Part shown: positions 1 to 9,315 of the stretch, one piece after another
Numbering within the stretch: the stretch's first letter is position 1
Layout of the letters: every line of letters starts with the position of its first letter
NCBI RefSeq assembly: GCF_050589605.1
Contig: NZ_JBNGOO010000001.1
Reading direction: 5' to 3' (one strand)
DNA from: Granulosicoccus sp947495035
Lineage (GTDB): Bacteria > Pseudomonadota > Gammaproteobacteria > Granulosicoccales > Granulosicoccaceae
Length of the DNA stretch: 64,000 nt
Position numbers and translations under genes: made by a program
The notes under the pieces: generated by a model
What the model was told of the DNA's origin: nothing
The model's input: the letters and a program-made list of their open reading frames with translations, nothing else
Database searches by the model: none

Positions 1-912
1 TTTTTCCAGGCCTATGCGGGCTCCGGATCCTTTACCCGTTCGGCCTTGAATCTGGAGTCTGGCGCTCGCACCCCGCTGGCAGCGATTCTGGCGGCACTCT
101 TCCTGTTCATCCTGCTGTTCCTGGTTGCACCTCTGGTCGATCGAATTCCCAAGCCGGCGGTGGCTGGTATCGTCATCTATGTGGCCTGGCGCCTGATCAG
201 CTTCGTCGAAATTCATCACATCCTGCGCAGTAGCCGCAGTGAAACGCTGATCCTCAGTCTGACCTTTCTGGCTGGTGTGACCACTGAGCTGGAGAACGCA
301 ATATTTGTCGGAGTTATAACTTCGCTTGCCGTATTTCTGCACCGTAGCGCGCGTCCACATCTGGCTGAGATCTCGCCCATCGTCTATCACGGTCGCAGGT
401 TGTTGCGTGGTGTGGACTACCACGCGCTTGAGCAATGCCCGCAAATCAGTGTGTTGCGTCTGGAAGGACCTTTGTTCTTTGGCTCGGTTGAACATGTGGA
501 ATCCGAGCTTCGTCGCTTCGAGAGTCGAGCTCCGAATCGCAACTTGAAGGTTCTGGCCCTGAAAGGGCTGGGAAAGATCGACCTGTCCGGTGTTGATCTG
601 CTGGTGTCAGAGTATCTGAGGTCTCGCAAGGCAGGCGGCGATCTGCATGTCGTGATCGCCTACAAGGAAACCGTGCTGGCGCTCAAACGGATGAATCTTT
701 TTTCGGTCATCGACAAGTCCAGGGTTCATCCGAGCAAGGCTGAAGCGATCGGTGCTGTCATGGAGCAGGTTGATCCGGACATCTGTGCCGGATGCCGCAT
801 TCGGGCCTTTGTCGAGTGCGCAGGCAAACCAGCCCCTGACGGAGTTTCTCGAGAAAGCACGCCACCGGTCGTGGACGCGCTTGGTACGCATGGAATGAGT
901 TTCAGGGACTGA
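1..912 (+). CDS. SulP family anion permease with STAS domain (5' end cut by window)
   Basis: The reading frame is open from the first base, so the start lies outside the window. The visible part begins with the motif GSFTRSALN, typical of the SulP transporter core. It continues through hydrophobic membrane segments and then a cytoplasmic STAS domain at roughly visible residues 140-250, containing LRLEGPLFFGSVEHV and the conserved DLSGVD stretch. SulP proteins move sulfate, bicarbonate or organic anions across the inner membrane; the substrate cannot be read from the sequence. The tail carries a small Cys cluster (ICAGC...VEC), seen in some members and of unknown role. The next gene starts about 120 bp away, so it may be a separate unit. 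Confidence 0.88.
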   Translation, partial: FFQAYAGSGSFTRSALNLESGARTPLAAILAALFLFILLFLVAPLVDRIPKPAVAGIVIYVAWRLISFVEIHHILRSSRSETLILSLTFLAGVTTELENAIFVGVITSLAVFLHRSARPHLAEISPIVYHGRRLLRGVDYHALEQCPQISVLRLEGPLFFGSVEHVESELRRFESRAPNRNLKVLALKGLGKIDLSGVDLLVSEYLRSRKAGGDLHVVIAYKETVLALKRMNLFSVIDKSRVHPSKAEAIGAVMEQVDPDICAGCRIRAFVECAGKPAPDGVSRESTPPVVDALGTHGMSFRD

Positions 913-1029
913 TGCGGAACGCCATGAGCTCAGATTCCACACAATGCAAGTTTGTACATCCATTACATCCTGTGAACACTGCACGTAGTGACAAGCGTTG
1001 CATCATCACGACAACACGAGAATGAAAAC

Positions 1030-2472
1030 ATGAATGACTATCCCGAACTGAGATTGTTGATCGACGGCGAGTGGCGTGGCGGCTCGACGGGAGCAACGCA
1101 GGATGTGATCAATCCAGCGACCGAAGAAGTTCTGGGTGCTCTTCCGGTTGCCTCGGCTGAGGATCTTGACGCGGCCCTTGAATCGTCCGGGCGTGGCTTC
1201 GCAATCTGGCGGGCCATGTCCTGTTATGAGCGAGCTCGAATCATGATGATGGCAGCGCAGCTGATCCGCGAACGCAACGAGTTGATTGCAATTGCCGTGA
1301 CACTGGAGAACGGCAAACCCCTGGCAGAGTCTCGCATGGAAGTCGGAACGGTGGCCGATATTCTCGAGTTCAGCGCAGAGGAAGGAAAACGTCTGCATGG
1401 GAGAATCGTCGAGGGACGTGCAGCTGGCGTTCAGCATCATGTGGTCAAGGAGCCGGTTGGAGTCTGCCTTGCAATAACGCCCTGGAATTTTCCGATCAAT
1501 ACGGTCGCCAAGAAAACCGGGGCAGCGCTGGGTGCGGGATGTTCACTGATTCTCAAGGCATCGAACGAGACACCGGCATCTGCCATTCTGCTGGTGCAGG
1601 CGTTGATGGATGCAGGCCTGCCTGCGGGCGTGGTGAATGTCGTCTTCGGTCCCTCCGCGCAATTGACCCGCCATCTGATGTCATCCAGCATCGTTCGCAA
1701 GGTGTCGCTGACAGGCTCGGTGCCTGTTGGCAAGCAGTTGGCGGCAATGGCAGCCGACAGGATGCAACGATTGACCATGGAACTGGGAGGTCATGCCCCT
1801 GTCGTCGTGTTTGATGATGTGGATATCGGCAAGGCTGTCGACCTGCTGGTGCCGGGCAAGTTTCGCAATGCCGGGCAGATCTGTATTTCGCCGACTCGCT
1901 TCTTCGTGCAGGAGGCGATTTACTCGGATTTCGTCAAGGCCTTCAGCGAACGAGCTGCAGCTATCAAGGTGGGTGATGGCATGACTCGGGGTACCATGAT
2001 GGGGCCATTGGCCAATGCACGCAGGCTGGCTGCGATGGATGACTTCGTGGCCGATGCGAAGTCTCGTGGATCGACCATCACGACGGGTGGCGAACGAGTG
2101 GGTGAACGAGGCTATTTCTTCGCACCAACCGTGATCGAGAATGCCGCGGACGACAGTCTGCTCATGACCGAGGAGCCGTTCGGTCCGATGGCACCGATGA
2201 CGCGATTCCGTTCGATCGATGAAGTGGCCGAACGCGCCAACGCGCTGGAGCTTGGTCTGGCATCGTATGCCTTGACCAATTCACTGGAGCGCGCGACGCG
2301 AATTGGCGAAGCGTTGCAGGCCGGCATGGTTGGCATCAATACGGTGGCAATAGCCATTCCGGAAACCCCGTTTGGTGGGGTCAAGGAAAGTGGTTACGGT
2401 GTCGAGGGTGGCCCCGAAAGTCTGGATCATTATGTCGTGCCGAAGTCCATCGCCATGAAGCCAGGCTTGTAA
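1030..2472 (+). CDS. NAD(P)-dependent aldehyde dehydrogenase, succinate-semialdehyde dehydrogenase-like
   Basis: A 480-residue aldehyde dehydrogenase that oxidises an aldehyde to the acid with NAD(P). Visible motifs in order are the cofactor site TPWNFPINTVAKK, LTGSVPVGKQL, the catalytic Glu in MELGGH and the catalytic Cys in NAGQICISPTRF, then a full C-terminal domain. Length and order match the GabD/SSADH group, but the aldehyde is not determined. The ATG at 1030 was preferred over an in-frame GTG at 988 because the homologous start (short N-terminus leading to the LIDGEW motif) fits it and GAG lies just upstream. It stands at the edge of the catabolic island and is followed by a hairpin terminator. 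Confidence 0.88.
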   Translation: MNDYPELRLLIDGEWRGGSTGATQDVINPATEEVLGALPVASAEDLDAALESSGRGFAIWRAMSCYERARIMMMAAQLIRERNELIAIAVTLENGKPLAESRMEVGTVADILEFSAEEGKRLHGRIVEGRAAGVQHHVVKEPVGVCLAITPWNFPINTVAKKTGAALGAGCSLILKASNETPASAILLVQALMDAGLPAGVVNVVFGPSAQLTRHLMSSSIVRKVSLTGSVPVGKQLAAMAADRMQRLTMELGGHAPVVVFDDVDIGKAVDLLVPGKFRNAGQICISPTRFFVQEAIYSDFVKAFSERAAAIKVGDGMTRGTMMGPLANARRLAAMDDFVADAKSRGSTITTGGERVGERGYFFAPTVIENAADDSLLMTEEPFGPMAPMTRFRSIDEVAERANALELGLASYALTNSLERATRIGEALQAGMVGINTVAIAIPETPFGGVKESGYGVEGGPESLDHYVVPKSIAMKPGL

Positions 2473-2506
2473 AAGCCTGATAATCATTACACCGATCATC
2501 AGGAAA

Positions 2507-2531
2507 AGGCCACGCGCGATGGGCGTGGCCT
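2507..2531. terminator. Hairpin terminator between convergent genes
   Basis: Perfect 9-bp stem (AGGCCACGC with its complement) around a 7-nt loop, located 34 bp after the aldehyde dehydrogenase stop and 20 bp beyond the end of the convergent cupin gene. The A run on its left and the TCTTC on its right are weak U-tract equivalents, so it could serve both strands. Confidence 0.6.
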
Positions 2532-2550
2532 CTTCGAAGCAGTCGGATGA

Positions 2551-3402
2551 TCAGGAAGCAGCGAGTACGTAATCGCCTTCGGTGTGCATGTACAGGATGC
2601 AATCATCGTCAGACTCACACGCAACCGTGTGTGAGGCCTCTCCGCGGGACCCGAAATAGCTTCCCGGATTCAAACTGTTGGTTTCTGTCTCGCCTGACAT
2701 CGTGACTTGCGTGGTGCCTTGAATGGTGACGGCACGCATCAGTGGGGCATCGGTGCTCAGTGTCCCGTTGTAACCACTTGGCAGTTTGACGAACGTACCA
2801 TTCTTTTCGTTGCCTTCCAGGCTGCCCCAGAGGAATGCCATCTGCGCTCCATCATCACCGTCCACCCATTGCACATCCTCGGCATCCAGCCAGACAACAT
2901 TACGGGCATCGACATTGACCGGAAGTTCATCGCTGGCGAAAGCCTGGTCGGCCGGTTTGACCAGATAGGGGCCTGACAGGATTTCCAGGAAGATCATCGG
3001 GGTCTTGCCATCGGCGCTCTTGGCGGCGGTAATGTGGTTTTCACCCAGGGGTTGAGTCCAGAACGAACCGGGTCCCATCCACATGTTGGCTGCGTCGGGA
3101 TCGTCATTATGAGCGAGCCCATTGATCACGACTGCGCGATAGGTAATGTTGTGTATGTGTGGTGGGGATGAAAAACCGTCTGCGAAGGTCACCAGCATGC
3201 CCGAGGGAACGTCTTCGCGGATATTGCCCCAGAGTGCTCCGGACCGAGGACTGGCATCGCCACGTGCCGGGTTGAGCGGGATGAACTTGACATCCGTGTC
3301 CCTGACCAGTTCGTTGCCCGGTTCTGCTGCCAGCAGCGGGGTGTTTGCGGTAGCCAGCAGGCTCAGTGCCAGGCCGAGAGCGTGGTAGCGATTCGATTTC
3401 AT
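2551..3402 (-). CDS. Secreted DUF4437-type cupin protein
   Basis: A 283-residue protein with a classical Sec signal peptide (basic start MKSNRYH, hydrophobic core, cleavage near TPLLAA at about residue 26). The remainder contains two cupin-like halves with motifs such as PPHIHNITYRAVVING and WMGPGSFWTQP, resembling the DUF4437 family. Cupins of this type are small beta-barrels that often bind a metal through His residues; HIH is visible, but no activity is established. It is likely periplasmic. It is transcribed towards the aldehyde dehydrogenase and away from the SDR/TRAP operon, with a 370-bp AT-rich region in front. Function is unknown. Confidence 0.72.
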   Translation of the reverse strand: MKSNRYHALGLALSLLATANTPLLAAEPGNELVRDTDVKFIPLNPARGDASPRSGALWGNIREDVPSGMLVTFADGFSSPPHIHNITYRAVVINGLAHNDDPDAANMWMGPGSFWTQPLGENHITAAKSADGKTPMIFLEILSGPYLVKPADQAFASDELPVNVDARNVVWLDAEDVQWVDGDDGAQMAFLWGSLEGNEKNGTFVKLPSGYNGTLSTDAPLMRAVTIQGTTQVTMSGETETNSLNPGSYFGSRGEASHTVACESDDDCILYMHTEGDYVLAAS

Positions 3403-3773
3403 GCGTATCTCCTGTATCGATGATTGGTGTTCACGCGTGTGATGTTGTTGACCTTGATAGTCGGGACAAGCGTGATTTTCAAACGCTCAGGCACAGCTCG
3501 TCGATCAAGGCCGAGCAGATGCTACTACGTTGGAACGCACAAAAGTAAAAATATGTATTGATATATACCTTTATATGTTTTACAGTGCAGTTGTGGTAAC
3601 GAATCGTCGTCTGTATTCGAATGCACACACGTCCTGATGGAGGTGTGTTGAGGCTGCAGAAGCTGCGTGGAGGATTCCACGGAAGAGTGCGCACCCATGG
3701 GGCCGGGTGAGCTGGCACGATACGGATAGTATCCGCTCGTCATGTCCATTCACGATAAGAAAGAGGAAATCAC
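3403..3773. other. Divergent promoter region, AT-rich
   Basis: No gene is seen here. The region separates the cupin gene from the SDR/TRAP operon on the other strand. An AT-rich core near 3540-3590 is the likely promoter zone and contains a motif shared with the 15.2-kb divergent promoter (annotated separately). Confidence 0.5.
3562..3582. promoter_or_regulatory. Shared 21-bp AT-rich element, candidate GntR operator
   Basis: This 21-mer matches 17 of 21 positions of the element at 15220-15240, including an identical 11-mer TATATGTTTTA. A related CTATACGTTTT (reverse strand) lies just before the local gntR gene at 16856-16866. The three sites precede genes that plausibly form one pathway. Binding by the GntR protein is inference. 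Confidence 0.35.
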
Positions 3774-4559
3774 ATGTCCGAAGAGAAGTCGCTTGCCGGC
3801 AAGACAGCAGTAGTAACCGGAGCTGGTCGTGGTGTCGGGCGCTCGATTGCGCTTTATTTTGCTCGCGCGGGAGCCGATCTCGCCATTTGCTCGCGCACTC
3901 TGGCGGAGCTGGAAGCGGTCAAGGCCGAAGTGGAGGCCGAGGGTGTTCGTTGCATCATTGCTGCCGTGGATCTTGCGAATCAGGAGGCTACGCAGCGCTT
4001 CTGTGCAGATGTCATGACTGAATTCAAATCTATCGATGTACTGGTCAACAATGCAGGGGCGGAACTCGAAAATGGAAAAATCGAAGAGTCGGACCCGCAG
4101 AACTGGTGGAAAACGGTCGAGATCAATGTTCGAGGGCCCTATATGGTGACTCGATTTCTGCTGGAAGGGCTGTCGGAAGGGGCCAAGATCATCAACGTTT
4201 CATCCGGAATGGGCAAGCGTGCCGGTAATAGCAACAGCGCTTACCATGTTTCCAAGGCGGCGATGAACATGCTCACCGATGCTCTGGCCAATGAGCTATG
4301 GCCACGCAGAATCGACGTCAACAATCTGATTCCCGGCCCCGTAGCGACCAGCATGCTCAACAAGGACAAGCCCGGCGATCGACGCACCACGCCCGAAGAA
4401 GTGCTGGAGAGATTCGCAGACGCACTGCCGCCGGGGTTCCCCGAGTGGGAAAGGTTGAAGCATCCCGATGAAGTCGGGGAGTTGGCACTGTACATGGCAA
4501 CACGGCCTGTCGGCGGGCCAACAGGCCAGAGTTTCTCGCTTGCACGACGCCCGCTTTGA
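3774..4559 (+). CDS. SDR family NAD(P)-dependent oxidoreductase
   Basis: A 261-residue classical short-chain dehydrogenase. It shows the nucleotide motif TGAGRGVG near residue 15, NNAG near residue 92, the active-site Ser in INVSSGMG and the YxxxK pair in AYHVSKAA near residue 160. A strong ribosome site (AGAGGAAAT) precedes the ATG. These enzymes interconvert alcohols and ketones. It begins the cluster leading into the TRAP importer genes 80 bp downstream, so it probably acts on the imported acid or a derivative. The C-terminus ends in SLARRPL and lacks the usual final DGG segment, which may affect oligomer contacts. Substrate unknown. Confidence 0.85.
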   Translation: MSEEKSLAGKTAVVTGAGRGVGRSIALYFARAGADLAICSRTLAELEAVKAEVEAEGVRCIIAAVDLANQEATQRFCADVMTEFKSIDVLVNNAGAELENGKIEESDPQNWWKTVEINVRGPYMVTRFLLEGLSEGAKIINVSSGMGKRAGNSNSAYHVSKAAMNMLTDALANELWPRRIDVNNLIPGPVATSMLNKDKPGDRRTTPEEVLERFADALPPGFPEWERLKHPDEVGELALYMATRPVGGPTGQSFSLARRPL

Positions 4560-4639
4560 AGAGTCATTCGAATCGCGGCTTCCGCTTACCTCCGATGATG
4601 ATTTTACGTGGCAGCTGTTGCCAGCGACCAAGGGTATAG

Positions 4640-5185
4640 ATGATGAAAGCGTTGATAGCAGGCCTGAATCAGACCAATCTTGCGATCTGCAAACTGTTGC
4701 GATGGTTGACCATCCTGTTGATGGGTGCGATCACGCTGAATGTTTTCGTCGGCGTTTTCTGGCGCTATGCCCTCAATAGCTCGATTCCCTGGTATGAAGA
4801 AGCCGGCAAGTACATGATGTTCTGGCTTGTATTTGTCGCCGCACCGATCGTTTTGAAAAACCGTGGACAGATTGCGCTGGATATCCTGCCCAGCCTGTTG
4901 CCTCCAAGGCTACGCAATCTCAATTACCTGATCATCTATTGCATCGTGTTTGTGCTGATGTGCGTGTTTGTCTGGCAGGGCTACAGCATTGCCTGGATCG
5001 CCCGCAATCAACAACCCTCTTCTTTCGAGATGTCATTTTTCTGGATCTACTTTGCCATTCCCTTTGGCAGCTTTGTCATGGCCCTGATATCTCTGGAATT
5101 TTCCCTGAGTGCCTTGCTCGGCATTTTCAGTCCCGACGAGGTTGATCTCGAACCGGGAAGCATGATCGATAACTCGTTGTCGTGA
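4640..5185 (+). CDS. TRAP transporter small permease (DctQ family)
   Basis: A 181-residue membrane protein with four predicted helices (around LLRWLTILLMGAITLNVFVGVFWRY, MMFWLVFVAAPIVL, the YLIIYCIVFVLMCVFVWQGY stretch, and IYFAIPFGSFVMALISLEF). The pattern FWRYxLNxSIPWYEEAxKYMMFWLVFxGA is characteristic of DctQ. It forms the small membrane subunit of a TRAP transporter, which takes up organic acids using the sodium gradient and a periplasmic binding protein. It sits in the usual order Q-M-P with the next two genes. Confidence 0.9.
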   Translation: MMKALIAGLNQTNLAICKLLRWLTILLMGAITLNVFVGVFWRYALNSSIPWYEEAGKYMMFWLVFVAAPIVLKNRGQIALDILPSLLPPRLRNLNYLIIYCIVFVLMCVFVWQGYSIAWIARNQQPSSFEMSFFWIYFAIPFGSFVMALISLEFSLSALLGIFSPDEVDLEPGSMIDNSLS

Positions 5186-5257
5186 AACGGCATTCGACCT
5201 CAATAATCAAGTTCAGGCCGCAGCCATTCTGCGGAATCTAGGGAGGAAATTGGCACC

Positions 5258-6547
5258 ATGGCAGCTCTGACGTTTTTCTGGGTATTTCTGTTCTTCATGG
5301 CGGTGGGGATACCGATCGTGTTCGCACTGGCTGCGGGGCCGCTGGCCGGGTTCCTGCTGACCGATCAGGCTGCTTTCATGAAAATGCTGCCGCAGCGCAT
5401 GTTTGGCGGTATAGCGCAGTTCCCCATACTCGCGATTCCGTTGTTCATCCTGGCGGGCGAGGTGATGAATGTCAGTGGTATCACCAGGAGTCTGGTGCAT
5501 TTTGCCAACGTGCTTATCGGTCATGTGCGCGCCGGTCTGGCGCAGGCAAACATTCTTGCTTCGATCATGTTTGCCGGGCTCAGTGGATCGGCGGTGGCAG
5601 ATACCTCAGCGTTGGGTTCCATCTTCATTCCGGCAATGGAAAAGGACGGTTATTCTCGTGCGTTCTCCGCGGCCGTGACTGCGGCAAGCTCGGTCATCGG
5701 ACCGATCATTCCTCCCAGTATCATCATGGTTATCTATGCCTATGTGATGAATGTTTCGGTGGCTGCACTGTTTCTTGCTGGCATCATACCTGGTGCCATG
5801 GTTGGTATTGGCTTGATGGTGGTTACCGCCATCATCGGAAAGCGACGCAATTATCCGAAGGCTGAACGACGAGCCAGCAAAGGTGAGATGTGGGGAGCTT
5901 TCAAACCCGCTCTTTTGCCATTGATGACCCCGGTGATCATACTTGGCGGCATCGTGTCGGGAATCGTTACTCCCACCGAGGCTGCCGCAGCTGCCGTCTT
6001 CTATGCCTTGATTCTGTCCATGCTGATTACACGCACGGTCAAGCCTTCCGATCTGCCTGGCATCCTGTACCGCACTGGTCTGGTGTCCTCATCCATTCTG
6101 CTGATCGTCGGTTCGGCCACGATCTTCGGTTGGGCGGCGACCGTGTCTGGCGTACCACAGGCTTTGGCTGAACTTCTGTTCACCATTACCGAGAACCCGT
6201 ATCTGTTGCTTCTGCTGGTCAATATACTGTTGCTGTTCATCGGCATGTTTCTGGATGCGGTGCCTGCGATTCTCATTCTGGGGCCGATATTTGGTCCCGC
6301 ACTGGCGCAGGTAGGTGTCGATCCCGTTCACTTTGCCATCATCATGTGCGTCAACGTTACCGTCGGCCTGGTGACGCCACCCATGGGCATGATTCTGTTT
6401 GTCGCATCCGGGCTGACCCGAACGGGCATCGAAAAGATCTCCCGTGAACTCTGGCCGTATCTCGCTGTGCATTTTCTGGTCATCGTGCTGATTTCCATGA
6501 TCCCGGCACTGACCCTCACCATTCCACGCCTGTTCGGTTTCATGTAA
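5258..6547 (+). CDS. TRAP transporter large permease (DctM family)
   Basis: A 429-residue protein with about 12 transmembrane helices, the normal DctM length. Visible family signatures are FILAGEVMNVSGITRSLVHFA, the loop MFAGLSGSAVADTSALGS and IIPPSIIMVIYAY in the first half, and GMFLDAVPAILILGPIFGPAL and TPPMGMILFVASGL in the second half. It is the channel subunit that carries the substrate across the inner membrane. A strong Shine-Dalgarno site (GGGAGGAAA) precedes it. It lies between the small permease and the binding protein, in one operon. Confidence 0.93.
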   Translation: MAALTFFWVFLFFMAVGIPIVFALAAGPLAGFLLTDQAAFMKMLPQRMFGGIAQFPILAIPLFILAGEVMNVSGITRSLVHFANVLIGHVRAGLAQANILASIMFAGLSGSAVADTSALGSIFIPAMEKDGYSRAFSAAVTAASSVIGPIIPPSIIMVIYAYVMNVSVAALFLAGIIPGAMVGIGLMVVTAIIGKRRNYPKAERRASKGEMWGAFKPALLPLMTPVIILGGIVSGIVTPTEAAAAAVFYALILSMLITRTVKPSDLPGILYRTGLVSSSILLIVGSATIFGWAATVSGVPQALAELLFTITENPYLLLLLVNILLLFIGMFLDAVPAILILGPIFGPALAQVGVDPVHFAIIMCVNVTVGLVTPPMGMILFVASGLTRTGIEKISRELWPYLAVHFLVIVLISMIPALTLTIPRLFGFM

Positions 6548-6589
6548 AGCCGCACAGACCCACTACAGACAATACAGGGGGAGGACCCG

Positions 6590-7654
6590 ATGTCTATCAA
6601 CAACAGCAGTAGAAAACTTGTCATTGGCCTGAGCGGTAGTCTGTTCAGTGCCTTGGCATTCACAGCCAGTGTGCATGCCGCTGACTACACGCTCAAGATT
6701 GGCCATGTCTCGGCGGTTTCACAGCCCTTGTCGACCTGCGCCGAGGTGATGAAGTCCCATGTCGAGCGATACTCGGGGGGGCGTATAGAGGTAAAGCACT
6801 ATCCGGCAGGTCAATTGGGCAACTTTCGGGAAAATGTCGAGGCGGTGCAGTTTGGAACGCTCGAGATGACGCTGACCTCCGGCGGTGGCATTGCCAATTT
6901 TTTCGGCCCCATCCAGGCCTTTGATATTCCCTATATGTTCGAGAATGATCAGGTGATGGACAAGGTCATGGCTGATCGTGAATTGACCGAGCGGTTGCGT
7001 GCCGACGTACTCAAGGCGACAGGGTCCGTAAGATTGATGGGCATGACGGGTGGTGTTGGCTGGCGAGACTTCTTCGCCGATGTGCCGATAAAGACGGCAG
7101 CAGACCTCAAGGGTGTGAAGATGCGTACGGTGGAGTCGCCGGTTTCGATGGAGTTTGCCCGCGCGCTTGGCATGAACCCGACGCCGGTGCCCTGGCCCGA
7201 GCTCTACACTTCGCTGGCAACTGGCGTGGTCCACGGTACCAAGAATGCCCTTTCCGACGTGGTTGATACTTCATTGAACGACTATGTCAAATACGCTGTT
7301 GCCGATCACCATACGCATAATCTGATCTTCTGGTGGATGTCGGATACCTGGCTGCAGAAACTACCTGAAGACTTGCAGGGAGTGGTGGCTGACGGCTTCC
7401 ATGAGCTGAACAAGACCTGCAATGGTTTGCCTGGTGCCCTGTACCTCGAGAAATACCAGAAGTTCGTGGATGGCGGCGGTGAGGTGCATATCCCCTCTGC
7501 CGAGGAAAAAGCGACGTTTCTGCCCGGACAGCAGCCGGTGATCGACTGGTTTGTCGACAAGTATGGTTCCGAGTATTACGACCTTGTTCAGGCGGCTGTC
7601 GACAGGGCAAATGCCGAGATCGAAGCCGAGAGGGCCAGTTTCATCAAGCAGTAG
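6590..7654 (+). CDS. TRAP transporter substrate-binding protein (DctP family)
   Basis: A 354-residue periplasmic binding protein with a Sec signal peptide ending near VHAAD (about residue 27). Family motifs are AVQFGTLEMTLTSGG, FDIPYMFEN, DLKGVKMRTVESPV with the conserved Arg that grips the substrate carboxylate, and WPELYTSLATGVVHGTKNAL. A strong ribosome site (GGGGGAGGA) lies upstream. It delivers the ligand to the DctQM membrane unit. The neighbouring BKACE, CoA-transferase and dehydrogenases suggest a hydroxy or keto acid ligand, but this is inference. A hairpin follows 17 bp after the stop. Confidence 0.92.
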   Translation: MSINNSSRKLVIGLSGSLFSALAFTASVHAADYTLKIGHVSAVSQPLSTCAEVMKSHVERYSGGRIEVKHYPAGQLGNFRENVEAVQFGTLEMTLTSGGGIANFFGPIQAFDIPYMFENDQVMDKVMADRELTERLRADVLKATGSVRLMGMTGGVGWRDFFADVPIKTAADLKGVKMRTVESPVSMEFARALGMNPTPVPWPELYTSLATGVVHGTKNALSDVVDTSLNDYVKYAVADHHTHNLIFWWMSDTWLQKLPEDLQGVVADGFHELNKTCNGLPGALYLEKYQKFVDGGGEVHIPSAEEKATFLPGQQPVIDWFVDKYGSEYYDLVQAAVDRANAEIEAERASFIKQ

Positions 7655-7671
7655 TACTCACCTTCGGTATC

Positions 7672-7696
7672 TGCACCGGCGAATCTCGTCGGTGCA
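7672..7696 (+). terminator. Hairpin after the TRAP genes
   Basis: Ten-base-pair stem with one G-U pair (TGCACCGGCG and its partner) around a 5-nt loop, just after the binding-protein stop. No strong U-tract follows, so it may be a partial terminator or an mRNA-stabilising intercistronic hairpin that keeps binding-protein mRNA high. Confidence 0.45.
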
Positions 7697-7850
7697 GCTG
7701 ATGTTGCGAGAGTCGAGTAAGCCAATGGCGCAGGTTGGTAATGCAAGACGACAAGGCGAATCATGAAACAGGGCGGTGGGGCAGAACATTGGCGCTGAGC
7801 CGCTTCGACGCAGTGAATCATTTTGAACAAGGCAAGCTGACAGGTATCTC

Positions 7851-8555
7851 ATGAACAAGACTTACGACACGGCCGTGGCAGCGCTCGACGGAGTGCTGAC
7901 TGACGGTATGCTGATCGCTGCGGGAGGTTTTGGCCTCTGTGGAATTCCGGAATTGCTGATCTCGGCCATTCGAGACGCAGGCACCCGGGACCTGACGATA
8001 GCGAGCAACAATGCAGGCGTTGACGGGTTCGGACTAGGCATATTGCTGGAGAGCCGTCAGGTCAGGAAGATGATCAGCTCCTATGTGGGGGAAAATGCGG
8101 AATTCATGCGTCAGTACCTCTCGGGAGAACTGGAGCTTGAATTCAATCCGCAAGGTACCCTGGCTGAACGGATGCGTGCAGGCGGCTGTGGTATTCCGGG
8201 CTTTTATACTCGTACTGGCGCGGGAACCGTCATTGCAGAAGGCAAGGAAAGCAAGCTGTTCGATGGCGAGGAATACATACTCGAAAGGGGAATCGTGGCG
8301 GATCTGTCGATCGTCAAGGCCTGGAAAGCCGATGATACCGGTAATCTGGTGTTTCGCAAGACCGCACGCAACTTCAATCCGCCCGCGGCGATGTGCGGCA
8401 GAATCTGTATCGCCGAAGTTGAGGAAATCGTCCCACGCGGCACGCTGGATCCCGATCATGTTCATCTGCCGGGTATCTATGTGCACCGCCTGGTGCAGGG
8501 GACACACGAAAAACGAATAGAACAGCGCACCACGCGCAAGAGGGAGACAGACTGA
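7851..8555 (+). CDS. 3-oxoacid CoA-transferase subunit A
   Basis: A 234-residue CoA-transferase alpha subunit with the family motifs GMLIAAGGFGLCGIPE near the N-terminus, TIASNNAGVDGFGLG, and the C-terminal EVEEIVPRGTLDPDHVHLPGIYV. With subunit B it moves CoA from succinyl-CoA (or another donor) to a 3-oxo acid such as acetoacetate, in the cytoplasm. The stop codon overlaps the start of subunit B by one base (TGATG), so the two are translationally coupled. In this island it would activate acetoacetate released by the BKACE protein encoded at 14.2 kb; that link is inferred. Confidence 0.92.
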   Translation: MNKTYDTAVAALDGVLTDGMLIAAGGFGLCGIPELLISAIRDAGTRDLTIASNNAGVDGFGLGILLESRQVRKMISSYVGENAEFMRQYLSGELELEFNPQGTLAERMRAGGCGIPGFYTRTGAGTVIAEGKESKLFDGEEYILERGIVADLSIVKAWKADDTGNLVFRKTARNFNPPAAMCGRICIAEVEEIVPRGTLDPDHVHLPGIYVHRLVQGTHEKRIEQRTTRKRETD

Positions 8556-9178
8556 TGCCTTGGGATCGTAACCGGATGGCTGCACGCGCAGCCGAAGAAC
8601 TTGACGATGGAATGTACGTGAATCTGGGCATCGGTATTCCGACACTGGTTGCCAACCATACCGGCGACAAGGACATCACATTGCAGTCCGAAAACGGCAT
8701 GTTGGGCATGGGGCCGTTCCCGCTGGAAGGTGAGGAAGACGCCGATCTGATCAATGCAGGCAAACAGACCATCACGGAACTGGCGCGAACCAGCTACTTC
8801 GACAGTGCAAGCAGTTTTGGCATGATCCGCGGTGGGAAGATCGCGGCGGCGATACTGGGGGCCATGGAGGTAGCCGAAAACGGTGACCTGGCCAACTGGA
8901 TGATTCCGGGCAAGCTGGTCAAGGGCATGGGTGGTGCGATGGATCTGGTCGCGGGTGTCGGACGAGTGATCGTGGTCATGGATCACACCAACAAACACGG
9001 CGAGAGCAAGCTGCTGAAACAATGCACTCTGCCTCTGACAGGCAAGGCAGTCGTCAACCGGATCATCACCAATCTGGGCGTACTGGATGTCGTTGAAGGC
9101 GGTTTGAAGATTGTCGAATGTGCCGATGGCGTCAGCGAAGAGGATTTGCGGGCAGCCACGGAGGCGACCATCGTGTGA
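8555..9178 (+). CDS. 3-oxoacid CoA-transferase subunit B
   Basis: A 207-residue CoA-transferase beta subunit. The catalytic Glu lies in QSENGMLGMGPFP near residue 47, the conserved ExG motif that forms the gamma-glutamyl-CoA intermediate. Further family stretches are NLGIGIPTLVANH, SFGMIRGGKIAAAILGAMEV and KAVVNRIITNLGVLDV. Length is normal. It starts within the stop of subunit A. Together they form the SCOT-type enzyme linking keto acids to acetyl-CoA. Confidence 0.92.
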   Translation: MPWDRNRMAARAAEELDDGMYVNLGIGIPTLVANHTGDKDITLQSENGMLGMGPFPLEGEEDADLINAGKQTITELARTSYFDSASSFGMIRGGKIAAAILGAMEVAENGDLANWMIPGKLVKGMGGAMDLVAGVGRVIVVMDHTNKHGESKLLKQCTLPLTGKAVVNRIITNLGVLDVVEGGLKIVECADGVSEEDLRAATEATIV

Positions 9179-9315
9179 GCAGTGGACGACAGTAGTTCAT
9201 CGGAGTTGGCGAACGAGTCGCCTGTATTGTCACAGTCGCGGCGTTTCGCTTGAATCAGGCTGTTCTGTCACCTTGCAGGAACGGTAACACAGACATTTAA
9301 ACGAGTCAGAACGAT